From Planctomycetaceae bacterium (GTDB lineage Bacteria; Planctomycetota; Planctomycetia; Planctomycetales; Planctomycetaceae), in NCBI GenBank assembly GCA_020638955.1, contig JACKHO010000004.1:496001-560000 (forward strand): a stretch of 64,000 bases of DNA. The letters run 5' to 3'. Position 1 is the first letter of the stretch. Every line of letters begins with the position of its first letter. A program made the translations under genes and the position numbers. Below, one piece after another: positions 51,735 to 58,954 of this stretch. The notes beneath the pieces were generated by a model, which was given only the letters and a program-made list of their open reading frames with translations, did no database searches and had not been told where the DNA came from.

Positions 51735-52157
51735 CTAACTCGCCTGCGAATAACTGAGCAGCAAATCATTCCACAATCCGGCCGAAATACTTGTGGCATG
51801 GTGTTCCTGAACGAACTTCAGGCTGTCGAACGGTGTCTGACCGTTGAGTTGGCCAATGGCGCAGGCGGCAATGGCGAGGGACCGACCGTTTCCGTCGCTG
51901 CAACAGACGAGCGTGGTGATGTTGTTGGTCAGCAGTGTCGTTAGCACATTAGAAGCGAGAATGAGACGGTGTGAAATGTTTCCCACGCTGTCGAGGATGG
52001 GAATACGAAAATGCATTACGTCGAGCGGCGGTTCGAGAGCCGGTTCTTCACCAGCAAGCTGAAGGACAGCGTGGACACCGCATTTGGCGAGTACTCTGTG
52101 ATCGCGTCCGTCGCCCGTGTTGCCAATCCAAAGTGGGAAAGAAGGAATCTTTTGCAT
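51735..52157 (-). CDS. Dual-specificity/PTP-like phosphatase
   Basis: A 140-residue cytoplasmic protein of DSP size. The P-loop reads VCCSDGNGRS: Cys86-x5-Arg92-Ser, the catalytic CX5R(S/T). The residue before the nucleophile is Cys85 instead of the usual His. The N-terminal part (LWIGNTGDGRDHRVLAKCGV, AVLQLAGEE) matches the start of DSP proteins, and the general-acid loop may be HFRIPILDSVGN (Asp56). It may counter the window's Ser/Thr kinase, but there is no positional link. A clear terminator follows. Confidence 0.8.
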   Translation of the reverse strand: MQKIPSFPLWIGNTGDGRDHRVLAKCGVHAVLQLAGEEPALEPPLDVMHFRIPILDSVGNISHRLILASNVLTTLLTNNITTLVCCSDGNGRSLAIAACAIGQLNGQTPFDSLKFVQEHHATSISAGLWNDLLLSYSQAS

Positions 52158-52366
52158 AGTGAGAGAACTCCAGCGTGAGAAGACTGCCCGCGAGAACAGG
52201 AGCCCATTGTACCCTTGGCCACAGAATTCATTGAAGAACTTCCGAGCGGATTTCGCTCAAGAAACGTGGAAAATAACTAGCGAAATGCGCGCAGAACGTA
52301 TTTGACACGGCAACGAAATCGAGACGCAATATGACCACTTTGAACTCCATTTCCATTCGTGACGGC

Positions 52367-52388
52367 CCTCCGGTGATTTCACCGGAGG
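52367..52388 (+). promoter_or_regulatory. Perfect palindrome enclosing the ribosome binding site of the ParB-like gene
   Basis: CCTCCGGTGA (52367-52376) and TCACCGGAGG (52379-52388) are exact inverse complements with a 2-base centre. The GGAGG in the right arm is the Shine-Dalgarno, 6 nt before ATG 52395. In RNA the arm would mask the site; in DNA the dyad has the form of a repressor operator. Confidence 0.65.
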
Positions 52389-52394
52389 TGTCAA

Positions 52395-52700
52395 ATGGAA
52401 ATTTTAGAAATCCTGGTTTCACAACGAAAACTGCGTGCGCCAAAACAACTTTGTGGCATGCTGGACGCACTCAAGTCAGGCCAAGTCCTGCCACCAATCG
52501 AACTCATTCGTGACGCCCACGGAGCCGTTCAAATTATGGACGGACACCATCGGCTCTCCGCGATTTGGTTGTCAGGAAGAAGGAAGCTGCATCCAGAGGA
52601 ATACGTGCTAATTGAATCGGACCGCTACCGTCCGCGGTTCGGGACGGCTGTCGATTTGCTGCGCAGGTGTGGAATTGCTGATCATCGCGACATACGCTGA
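52395..52700 (+). CDS. Small ParB/sulfiredoxin-like nuclease-fold protein
   Basis: A 101-residue stand-alone ParB N-terminal-like domain: GQVLPPIELIRDAHGAVQI then MDGHHRLSAIWLSGRRKLH, the P-h-x-h, D-G-x-H-R family pattern. The helix-turn-helix and C-terminal dimer domains of true ParB are missing. Related short domains act as nucleases, ATPases or sulfiredoxins. The gene starts under a perfect palindrome containing its ribosome binding site. The next gene follows 58 nt downstream on the same strand and may be cotranscribed. Confidence 0.75.
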   Translation: MEILEILVSQRKLRAPKQLCGMLDALKSGQVLPPIELIRDAHGAVQIMDGHHRLSAIWLSGRRKLHPEEYVLIESDRYRPRFGTAVDLLRRCGIADHRDIR

Positions 52701-52758
52701 TGCCGTAATCGCTCAGCGGAAACGATTCGGCAGTTTCGAGAAAGAATGAAGAACCCAC

Positions 52759-53196
52759 ATGAGTGACGACAACTCAGTCGATTGGTCCGATAAGAAACTC
52801 TGGGATGCATTCCTGGCCGCGTCGATTTCTGAGGAGCAGTGGACGCATCGGGCCCATGTGCGCGTGGGCTACCTTTTCGTTTCGCGGTATGGGTTTACCG
52901 AAGCACTGACGCGAATGCGAGACGGCATTCAGGCTTTGAATCGAGCTCTTGGTACACCGGAAGCGATTGATCGAGGCTATCACGAAACCATCACGCGCGC
53001 ATTCCTCCACTTGATTTCAGCCGCCAAAGCGAACTGGACTGGTGAGTCATCAAACGGGTTTTGCGACGCACATCCTGAATTGATGGCCAAGCGTGTATTG
53101 CTGGATTACTACTCGCGGGACTGCATTATGTCGGCTGAAGCGAAGGCGGAGTTTGTCGACCCGGACATTCAGCCGTTGCCTGAATTGGCCGAGTGA
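52759..53196 (+). CDS. Conserved hypothetical protein
   Basis: A 145-residue soluble helical protein. Characteristic segments are EEQWTHRAHVRVGYLFVSR, FTEALTRMRDGIQALNRALG, DRGYHETITRAFLHLI and AKRVLLDYYSRDCIMSAEAK. The regularly spaced His residues (His30, His33, His76) may be structural or metal-linked. I recognise this as a widespread small family without known function, often found singly. A ParB-like mini-protein gene precedes it by 58 nt. Confidence 0.72.
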   Translation: MSDDNSVDWSDKKLWDAFLAASISEEQWTHRAHVRVGYLFVSRYGFTEALTRMRDGIQALNRALGTPEAIDRGYHETITRAFLHLISAAKANWTGESSNGFCDAHPELMAKRVLLDYYSRDCIMSAEAKAEFVDPDIQPLPELAE

Positions 53197-53238
53197 CTGA
53201 GAACACAGGCAGGGACAGGGGCCGCTCAGGGGAAAAGG

Positions 53239-53739
53239 TCAGTAGCCCCGGGTCAGTTCGTCGAAAAGCTTCTTGTCTCGAAAGTGGAACCTTAGGATGA
53301 ATTCAACGGCTTCGGCCAACGTGTCATACGAACGTCTGAATCCACGAGGTCCATTCGTCACTTCGGAGCCATTTCCACCTAGGTAGAGAATTCTGTGTTC
53401 AACATGCCATTGGGTGTCGCAATTTGAAAGTTCAAGTATTGGTGCGTCACAACAAATCCCACCCCAGCATGTGCTGTCTGCGCTGGCGCATTGCCACACT
53501 TCGTAATCTGCAATGCAGTGACCAGACGTCGACTTCGGTTTTCCGACAGTGAATGTCACAGGGGTCTGGCTATGTGGAAGCACTGACAAGCCCGCCAAAA
53601 CCAAACGGGCGGCATCGGGAAAAGCGAGGAATTTCGCCAGGACTTGTGCGAGCTCTTTGTCAATGTCATCGTCAAAGTCGTCTTTTCTGGAACCCATGAG
53701 CACAACCATCCAAGCCAAGCAAACTTCAAAACTCGACAT
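53239..53739 (-). CDS. Hypothetical protein
   Basis: A 166-residue acidic protein starting MSSFEVCLAWMVVLMGSRKD, with the first ~40 residues helical and a Cys-rich middle (CASADSTCWGGICCDAP) that could bind metal or form disulfides. The end is FRRSYDTLAEAVEFILRFH. Not recognised. GTG 53757 is an alternative start; neither has a clear Shine-Dalgarno. Composition is AT-richer than nearby scpB, and the sequence gives no hint of mobility genes. Confidence 0.5.
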   Translation of the reverse strand: MSSFEVCLAWMVVLMGSRKDDFDDDIDKELAQVLAKFLAFPDAARLVLAGLSVLPHSQTPVTFTVGKPKSTSGHCIADYEVWQCASADSTCWGGICCDAPILELSNCDTQWHVEHRILYLGGNGSEVTNGPRGFRRSYDTLAEAVEFILRFHFRDKKLFDELTRGY

Positions 53740-53897
53740 TCGATCGAGTGACGTCACGTCGAATAAAGTGCATAGTTAGAGCATTTTTCGGATTCAGTGT
53801 CATCTAGGGATCGCAAATCCACATCGTGGTGTAAAGACAAGTAGTCCCAGCACGGAGTCAGGTCAAAAGGATTTGAGCCTCGCATTCAAACAACTGC

Positions 53898-54674
53898 CTA
53901 TTTGAACGTGAAGTCAGCCATGCGGGGCAGGTCGGCCAGTGAGGCGAGGCCGAAGAGGTCGAGAAAACGCTCAGTGGTGTGGTAGGTTTCCACGTTGTCT
54001 TCGCGTTTCAATGCGACCAGTTCACGGCGAAGGAGTTGGCGGAGAATGGCACCGACGCTTTTCTTTTCCGTTTGTTCCACTTCTTCCCGCGTAACGGGCT
54101 GTCGATAGGCGACAAACGCCAGGATTTCCAGCACGTCCTGTGAGAGTTTCACTTCCTTGGGGCCCTGGCCGAACACTTTGCTGCGGACAGAATCAAACTC
54201 TGGCCGCAGCACCATGCGGTAGCCCCCTTCAGTCAGTCGGACTTCGTAGGGGCGTCCCTCACTCAAATATAACCGGTTGAGTTGCTCCAGCAGTTCGTCG
54301 ACGTCTTCGTGCGAATGGGAACCACCCAGGATTTCCGCCAGGTGCCGCCCTGTGAGTGGTTGGCCACCGACAAACAACAATGCTTCCAGAACCTGGAGAG
54401 GCCGGATGCGAATTTCCTCGGCGGGCTCTTCCTCTGCCGCAGATTCCTCCCCTTCGTCATCCAACACACTGAGATCGGGTTCGTTCGACGTCACCCGCAC
54501 GAACGGGAGAGGATCTTCCTCGATTTCGATGGGGCGTTCGATGTCCTGCAGCTGAGCTTCATCGGGGAATAGGGACTCCGCAACTTCAGCCATTTCGAGC
54601 GCGCGCATGTACGCCTGCTCGATTTCCTCGACAGTCATTTCATCCGAGGGTGACTGATGTTCCGTGGGTTCCAT
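53898..54674 (-). CDS. scpB: Segregation and condensation protein B
   Basis: A 258-residue partner of ScpA and SMC in chromosome condensation. Two winged-helix domains occupy about 90-258: RPLQVLEALLFVGGQPLTGRHLAEIL, GGYRMVLRPEF, QDVLEILAFVAYRQPVTREEVEQ and LVALKREDNVETYHTTERFLDLFGL. The ~88-residue N-terminal extension is very acidic (DDEGEESAAEEEPAEE) and absent from typical ~190-residue ScpB. No scpA is adjacent. ATG 54674 is used; a 130-bp gap with a GTGGGTA repeat separates it from the glycosylase gene. Confidence 0.92.
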   Translation of the reverse strand: MEPTEHQSPSDEMTVEEIEQAYMRALEMAEVAESLFPDEAQLQDIERPIEIEEDPLPFVRVTSNEPDLSVLDDEGEESAAEEEPAEEIRIRPLQVLEALLFVGGQPLTGRHLAEILGGSHSHEDVDELLEQLNRLYLSEGRPYEVRLTEGGYRMVLRPEFDSVRSKVFGQGPKEVKLSQDVLEILAFVAYRQPVTREEVEQTEKKSVGAILRQLLRRELVALKREDNVETYHTTERFLDLFGLASLADLPRMADFTFK

Positions 54675-54749
54675 TATCCTGATGTCCGTGCAAGATGCGT
54701 ACGTTTGGAATCGTGCGGAAAAATGGGATGGGGGTCAATTGCAGATTTG

Positions 54750-54781
54750 AGTGGGTAGTTGGTAGTGGATAGTGGGTAGGG
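54750..54781. repeat. GTGGGTA-rich intergenic repeat, copy 2
   Basis: The tract AGTGGGTAGTTGGTAGTGGA continues with TAGTGGGTAGGG. It matches copy 1 at 16763-16794 at all but a few bases. It lies between scpB and the glycosylase gene. Confidence 0.6.
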
Positions 54782-54808
54782 AAAAGTTCGAGAGACGTTC
54801 GATGCCTG

Positions 54809-55474
54809 TCAGCCGTTCTTGAGGAACTCCAGGTAGCGCCAGCAGTACCAGCTTCCGGCGGTGGCGAAGGGTTGCCAGCGTTCGTGGATTTCGGCAAGTT
54901 GGTCGGCGTTGGGGCGTTCGGTGAGTCCGTAGATTTCTCGAATGCCGTTTTGCACTCCCAAATCACCCGAGGCGAAGACGTTTGGGCGTCGCAGGGCAAA
55001 AATGAGGAACATTTGAGCGGACCAGCGGCCAATGCCTTTGACCTGGGTCAGTTCCGTAATGACGTCTTCATCTGATTTGCGATGAAGTTGATTCAACTTG
55101 AGTTCTTGAGCATGGCAGCGTTCGGTGAGGTCCCGCAGGTAATGCGCCTTCTGTTTCGAAATCCCAAACTCCCGCATTTGATCATGCGAGAGTTCCAGCA
55201 AAGTCTGCGGCTGGATCGATTCCGGATGCAAATGATCAACCAGACGTTGCCGAATTGTGCGGGCGGCGGCGGTTGAGATTTGCTGAGAAATAATCGAGGC
55301 CACCAGCGTCTGGAAATGATTCCGCTGCGCTTTGATGTTCATCGGGCCGACTTGAGCAATGACCTTGGCCAGGAGGGGATCGCGCTTGCGAAAGTGCCGC
55401 TGGAGTTCTGCGTGGGCTGGCAGTTTCTTATTCGATTCCGCTGGCATGAAACGTGTCTCTGGTAGTGCCGTCAC
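54809..55474 (-). CDS. alkA: DNA-3-methyladenine glycosylase II (AlkA-type, HhH-GPD)
   Basis: A 221-residue base-excision repair enzyme releasing alkylated purines. The HhH-GPD core has LVASIISQQISTAAARTI (58-75), SKQKAHYLRDL, LTQVKGIGRWSAQMFLIFAL (142-161; HhH hairpin VKGIGRWSA) and VFASGDLGVQNG with the catalytic Asp171. It lacks the N-terminal TBP-like domain of E. coli AlkA, as in the short form. Its GTG start overlaps the pcrA stop by 4 nt (GTGA), implying coupled translation; ATG 55447 is an alternative. It is the last gene of an epimerase-pcrA-alkA minus-strand run. Confidence 0.9.
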   Translation of the reverse strand: MTALPETRFMPAESNKKLPAHAELQRHFRKRDPLLAKVIAQVGPMNIKAQRNHFQTLVASIISQQISTAAARTIRQRLVDHLHPESIQPQTLLELSHDQMREFGISKQKAHYLRDLTERCHAQELKLNQLHRKSDEDVITELTQVKGIGRWSAQMFLIFALRRPNVFASGDLGVQNGIREIYGLTERPNADQLAEIHERWQPFATAGSWYCWRYLEFLKNG

Positions 55475-57753
55475 ACGCCGACTGGCTGGAGTGGTGCGTG
55501 CTTGCTGACAAAGTCCTGTTCGCGACCGTCTTGGATGAAGCGAACCGTAACCATCCTTTTGGCTCCCATCCCCTGGAGGTTAATGACGGTTCCTAATCCG
55601 TAGCGGGGATGCCGTACTTGCATGCCAATGGCGAAACCTGTCGGGAGTTCCACGTTGCCAAACTTGCCACCATTGGCCAGGTCGGCCCCGGTTTGGAGTT
55701 TGCTCATCAGCGTGGCGTGTGAACTGAAGTCTAGAGGCTGCTCGCTTGCCGCAGGCTTTTTGAATGCGGGAGCGGGCGTGGGCCAGGCGGCGACGGGGAC
55801 TTCATCTTCTGACTGTTCTGAAATCTCGAATTCATCGAGGAAGGGACTGCGAATGGTCGGGACCGTGCGTCCATGCATGGACCGCATGCGGGATTGCGTC
55901 AGAAACAGTCGGCGTTCGGCTCGAGTCATGCCCACGAATAGCAGCCGACGTTCTTCTTCAACGGCGGTGCGGTCGTGGTCGCGCAAGGAACGTTCATGCG
56001 GGATGAGACCTTCTTCGAGGCCCACAATGAATACAACAGGAAACTCCCGCCCCTTGGCAGCATGCATGGTCATCAGCGTGACTTCACCACGCGTCCGGTC
56101 AATGTTGTCGACGTCGTTGACCAGTGCCGCCTGTTCAAGGAATCCACCAAGCGTGATTTCATCACCCGCGTGACTGTCGTACATTCGGGCCGCGCCGACG
56201 AGTTCTTCCACGTTCGCCAGCCGTTCATGATCCTGTTCGGTGTCCCCGCTTTTCCACGGTTCGGCCATACGTGTCTTATTAATAATGAGCGTCAGCAACT
56301 CGGCAACCGACCCTGAGGCGGCCAGCGAGAAGCTGTCCATGAGTTGGGCAAACGCGGGGAATTTGGCAATGGCTGCCTTCGAGAGCTTGGGGATTTCCCG
56401 GGCGCGACTACAGGCTTCCAGCGGGGAGATGCCCTGGTCATCAGCCCATTTGAGTAGTCGGTCCTGAGAGGTCTTTCCCAGCCCGCGTAATGGCTTGTTG
56501 ACAATCCTCATAAACGCAGCCCGGTCGAGGGGATTGTGAACCAGCCGCAAATAGGCCATGAGGTCTTTGACCTCTGCCCGCTCGTAGAAGGCGACGCCGG
56601 TGAGCAACTGAAACGGCACACGGTGGCGCAGGAATGCCTGTTCTAACTGCCGCGACATGGCGTTGACGCGAAAGAAGACCGCCACGTCTTTCCAGTCAAT
56701 GGGCGGGGCATTTTCCTCACCACTGTCACCTTCGACGAGTTGCCGAATGTGAGCGGCAATACCATCGGCCTCCTGTTGGCTGTCGGAGAACAACAGCAAT
56801 GAAGGGGCAACTCCTTCCGGGTTGTCGGTAATGAGGCTTTTCTTCAGTCGCTTTTTGTTGTGAGCGATGAGTTGATCGGCAACACGTAGAATCGATTTCG
56901 TGCTGCGAAAGTTGTGTTCCAGGGGAATGATGGAGTGCTCACCAAAATCTCGCTGGAACGAAAAAATGTTGCCCGGGTTGGCACCGCGCCAGCCGTACAC
57001 CGACTGGTCGGGGTCGCCCGTTACACACAGGTTGCGATGCCGCTGACAAAGTGCCAAGGCAATGCGGTATTGAGCCAGGTTGGTGTCCTGGTATTCATCG
57101 ACCATTACATAGCGAAACCGCTCGCCGAGACTCGACCGCAATTCGGGATGCTGTTCAAGCAGTTCGACCGTATGCAGGAGCAGGTCATCAAAATCGACGG
57201 CATTCGCTTCAATGAGCCGACGCTGATAGTGCCCATATGCCTTCGCGGTGACTACGTCTAAATGATCGCCCGCGCCGTCTTCGAAATGTTGCTGGAACAT
57301 TTCCGCGTTAATGCATTCATTCTTCGCTTTACTGATACGCCACAGGATTTTGTCCGGTGCGTAATGCACCGTGTCGAAGTCGAGGTCGCTGAGAACCTGG
57401 CGCACCTGTTGTTTCTGGTCGGTGGTGTCGAGAATCGAAAAGTTGGTGTCGAGCCCAACGTAGCTTCCGTACTGCCGCAACAAGCGGGCACAGAACCGGT
57501 GAAACGTGCTGATGAACACACGCGATTCCGGAATGAGTTGATGCACTCGTTCCTTCATTTCATCAGCGGCACGATTGGTGAATGTAATGGCGAGGATGTG
57601 ACTCGCACGCACGCCCTGGGCAATGAGGTTGGCAATGCGCCGGGTGACGACACGCGTTTTGCCCGAGCCTGGACCAGCCAGAATCAGCAGCGGACCATCA
57701 CGATGTGAGACGGCCGCATGTTGATTCTCGGTGAGTCCCTCCAGCAACGACAC
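55471..57753 (-). CDS. pcrA: ATP-dependent DNA helicase PcrA/UvrD
   Basis: A 760-residue superfamily-1A 3'-5' helicase for nucleotide-excision and mismatch repair and replication restart. Motifs: Q-motif LTENQHAAV, I LAGPGSGKTRV, Ia ITFTNRAADEMKER, II VDEYQDTN, III VTGDPDQSVYGWRGA, IV LEHNFRSTKSIL, V TLMTMHAAKGREFPVVF, VI EERRLLFVGMTRAERRL. The C-terminal ~60 residues (GMQVRHPRYGLGTVINLQG) form the Tudor-like RNA polymerase-binding tail of PcrA. Downstream alkA overlaps its stop; the upstream epimerase ends 56 nt before the start. Confidence 0.97.
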   Translation of the reverse strand: MSLLEGLTENQHAAVSHRDGPLLILAGPGSGKTRVVTRRIANLIAQGVRASHILAITFTNRAADEMKERVHQLIPESRVFISTFHRFCARLLRQYGSYVGLDTNFSILDTTDQKQQVRQVLSDLDFDTVHYAPDKILWRISKAKNECINAEMFQQHFEDGAGDHLDVVTAKAYGHYQRRLIEANAVDFDDLLLHTVELLEQHPELRSSLGERFRYVMVDEYQDTNLAQYRIALALCQRHRNLCVTGDPDQSVYGWRGANPGNIFSFQRDFGEHSIIPLEHNFRSTKSILRVADQLIAHNKKRLKKSLITDNPEGVAPSLLLFSDSQQEADGIAAHIRQLVEGDSGEENAPPIDWKDVAVFFRVNAMSRQLEQAFLRHRVPFQLLTGVAFYERAEVKDLMAYLRLVHNPLDRAAFMRIVNKPLRGLGKTSQDRLLKWADDQGISPLEACSRAREIPKLSKAAIAKFPAFAQLMDSFSLAASGSVAELLTLIINKTRMAEPWKSGDTEQDHERLANVEELVGAARMYDSHAGDEITLGGFLEQAALVNDVDNIDRTRGEVTLMTMHAAKGREFPVVFIVGLEEGLIPHERSLRDHDRTAVEEERRLLFVGMTRAERRLFLTQSRMRSMHGRTVPTIRSPFLDEFEISEQSEDEVPVAAWPTPAPAFKKPAASEQPLDFSSHATLMSKLQTGADLANGGKFGNVELPTGFAIGMQVRHPRYGLGTVINLQGMGAKRMVTVRFIQDGREQDFVSKHAPLQPVGV

Positions 57754-57808
57754 GTTGGCTCCTGCTTTGATTTCTCGATCAATCTGAACTGTGACAGATC
57801 AATGCTGC

Positions 57809-58756
57809 TTAAGCGATTTCGGCATGCTGATGACGGAACCACGCAATGGTGTCCACGAGTCCTGCGGAAAGTGTCAGCGGTGCGCCGAATAATTCTGTGA
57901 ATCGCTGAGGAGACAGGAGTGATCGCTGCGTATCGCCAGGACGACGCGGTGCGAACTTGAGTTCGACGCTGGTTTCCATGGCGTGCTGCAACAGTTCGGC
58001 CAGGTGTTGTGTGGTGGATTCGAGTCCCGTTCCCACATTGATGACGGCGTGTGGGATGGTCCCCTCCGCCGCTGCGAGGTTGGCCTTTACGACGTCGTTC
58101 ACGTGGACGTAATCCCGGATGCAGCCTGAGTCCCCGACTTCGCTCATAGCGTTCACCTGCAGTGACTCTCCAGCAAGTAACCGCTTAACGAAAATTGCCA
58201 CGACACCGGCCTCGCCGTGAGGATCTTGCCTTGGTCCGTACACGTTGGCGTAACGCAAAACGGTCGATTGCAGGCCATGTTCCGACTCGTAACACCGCAG
58301 GTAGTTCTCGACCGCGAATTTGCTGGCGGCGTAGGGGCTGAGCGGCCTGGGAGCTGTTTCTTCAGTCGCTTGTCCGGAGGGGACTTCACCGTAAATGGCT
58401 CCCCCCGTGCTGGCGAATACGAATCGCGACACTCCGTTTGCGACGGACGCGTCGAGCAGGTTCAACGTGCCAATGACATTGATTTCGGCGTCGCGAACTG
58501 GTTCGCGGACACTAATTGCGACGCTGGCCTGAGCGGCTTGGTGGCTCAGCACATCGGGCTGAAACTTTTCGACGGCCTGGAACACGGCGTCGCGGTCGCG
58601 GATGTCGATTTCGAAAAACGTTGCTCCCGCCGGGACGTTTTCACGGCGGCCACTGCTGAGGTCATCGACAACAGCCACTTCCCAGCCGCGTCCGAGAGCT
58701 TGTTCCGCAATGTGGCTCCCAATGAATCCGGCACCTCCGGTGACCAGTAGTTTCAT
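57809..58756 (-). CDS. NAD-dependent sugar epimerase (UDP-glucose 4-epimerase-like)
   Basis: A 315-residue extended SDR. The Rossmann motif TGGAGFIGSH is at 6-15, DDLSSGRRENVP defines NAD specificity, HQAAQASVAISVREPVRDAEIN and the catalytic Ser in VFASTGGAIYGE precede YAASKFAVENYL (Tyr-x3-Lys). The C-terminal YGPRQDPHGEAGVVAIF and RRPGDTQRS fit GalE-like 4-epimerases for UDP-hexoses. It likely supplies activated sugars for cell-surface glycans. It is first in the minus-strand run with pcrA and alkA, and its start is followed upstream by a MITE-like repeat. Confidence 0.92.
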   Translation of the reverse strand: MKLLVTGGAGFIGSHIAEQALGRGWEVAVVDDLSSGRRENVPAGATFFEIDIRDRDAVFQAVEKFQPDVLSHQAAQASVAISVREPVRDAEINVIGTLNLLDASVANGVSRFVFASTGGAIYGEVPSGQATEETAPRPLSPYAASKFAVENYLRCYESEHGLQSTVLRYANVYGPRQDPHGEAGVVAIFVKRLLAGESLQVNAMSEVGDSGCIRDYVHVNDVVKANLAAAEGTIPHAVINVGTGLESTTQHLAELLQHAMETSVELKFAPRRPGDTQRSLLSPQRFTELFGAPLTLSAGLVDTIAWFRHQHAEIA

Positions 58757-58802
58757 TGCTTTGACTCCATTCCTTCCGTTAACTCAGGCACTTCGAAATG
58801 CC

Positions 58803-58942
58803 GTAGGGTGTGTGCAGCAAGTCGCCGCATTATGGTGGGTTACGTTCGCCATTCAGGCCTTGCCGAAATGACACGTCGTTTTCTTTTGTTGAACGACTTG
58901 AGTAACGCACCAATTCATTCAGGCGAACTTCACCCACCCTAC
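58803..58942. repeat. MITE-like element, copy 2 (140 bp)
   Basis: The ends are GTAGGGTG (58803-58810) and CACCCTAC (58935-58942), as in copy 1 at 32440. Shared internal blocks are GCAAGTCxCCG, TTATGGTGGGTTxCGT, GACTTGxGTAACGCACC and the final ACTTCACCCACCCTAC; the middle differs. It lies between the epimerase gene and the end of the M28 peptidase gene. Confidence 0.75.
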
Positions 58943-58954
58943 GAGTTGTAAGTA

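Noticed and set aside
52331..52513. Alternative short frame starting before the 52367 palindrome
   Set aside because: Its product shows no pattern, whereas the overlapping frame from 52395 encodes the ParB-like DGHHR motif and has the GGAGG.
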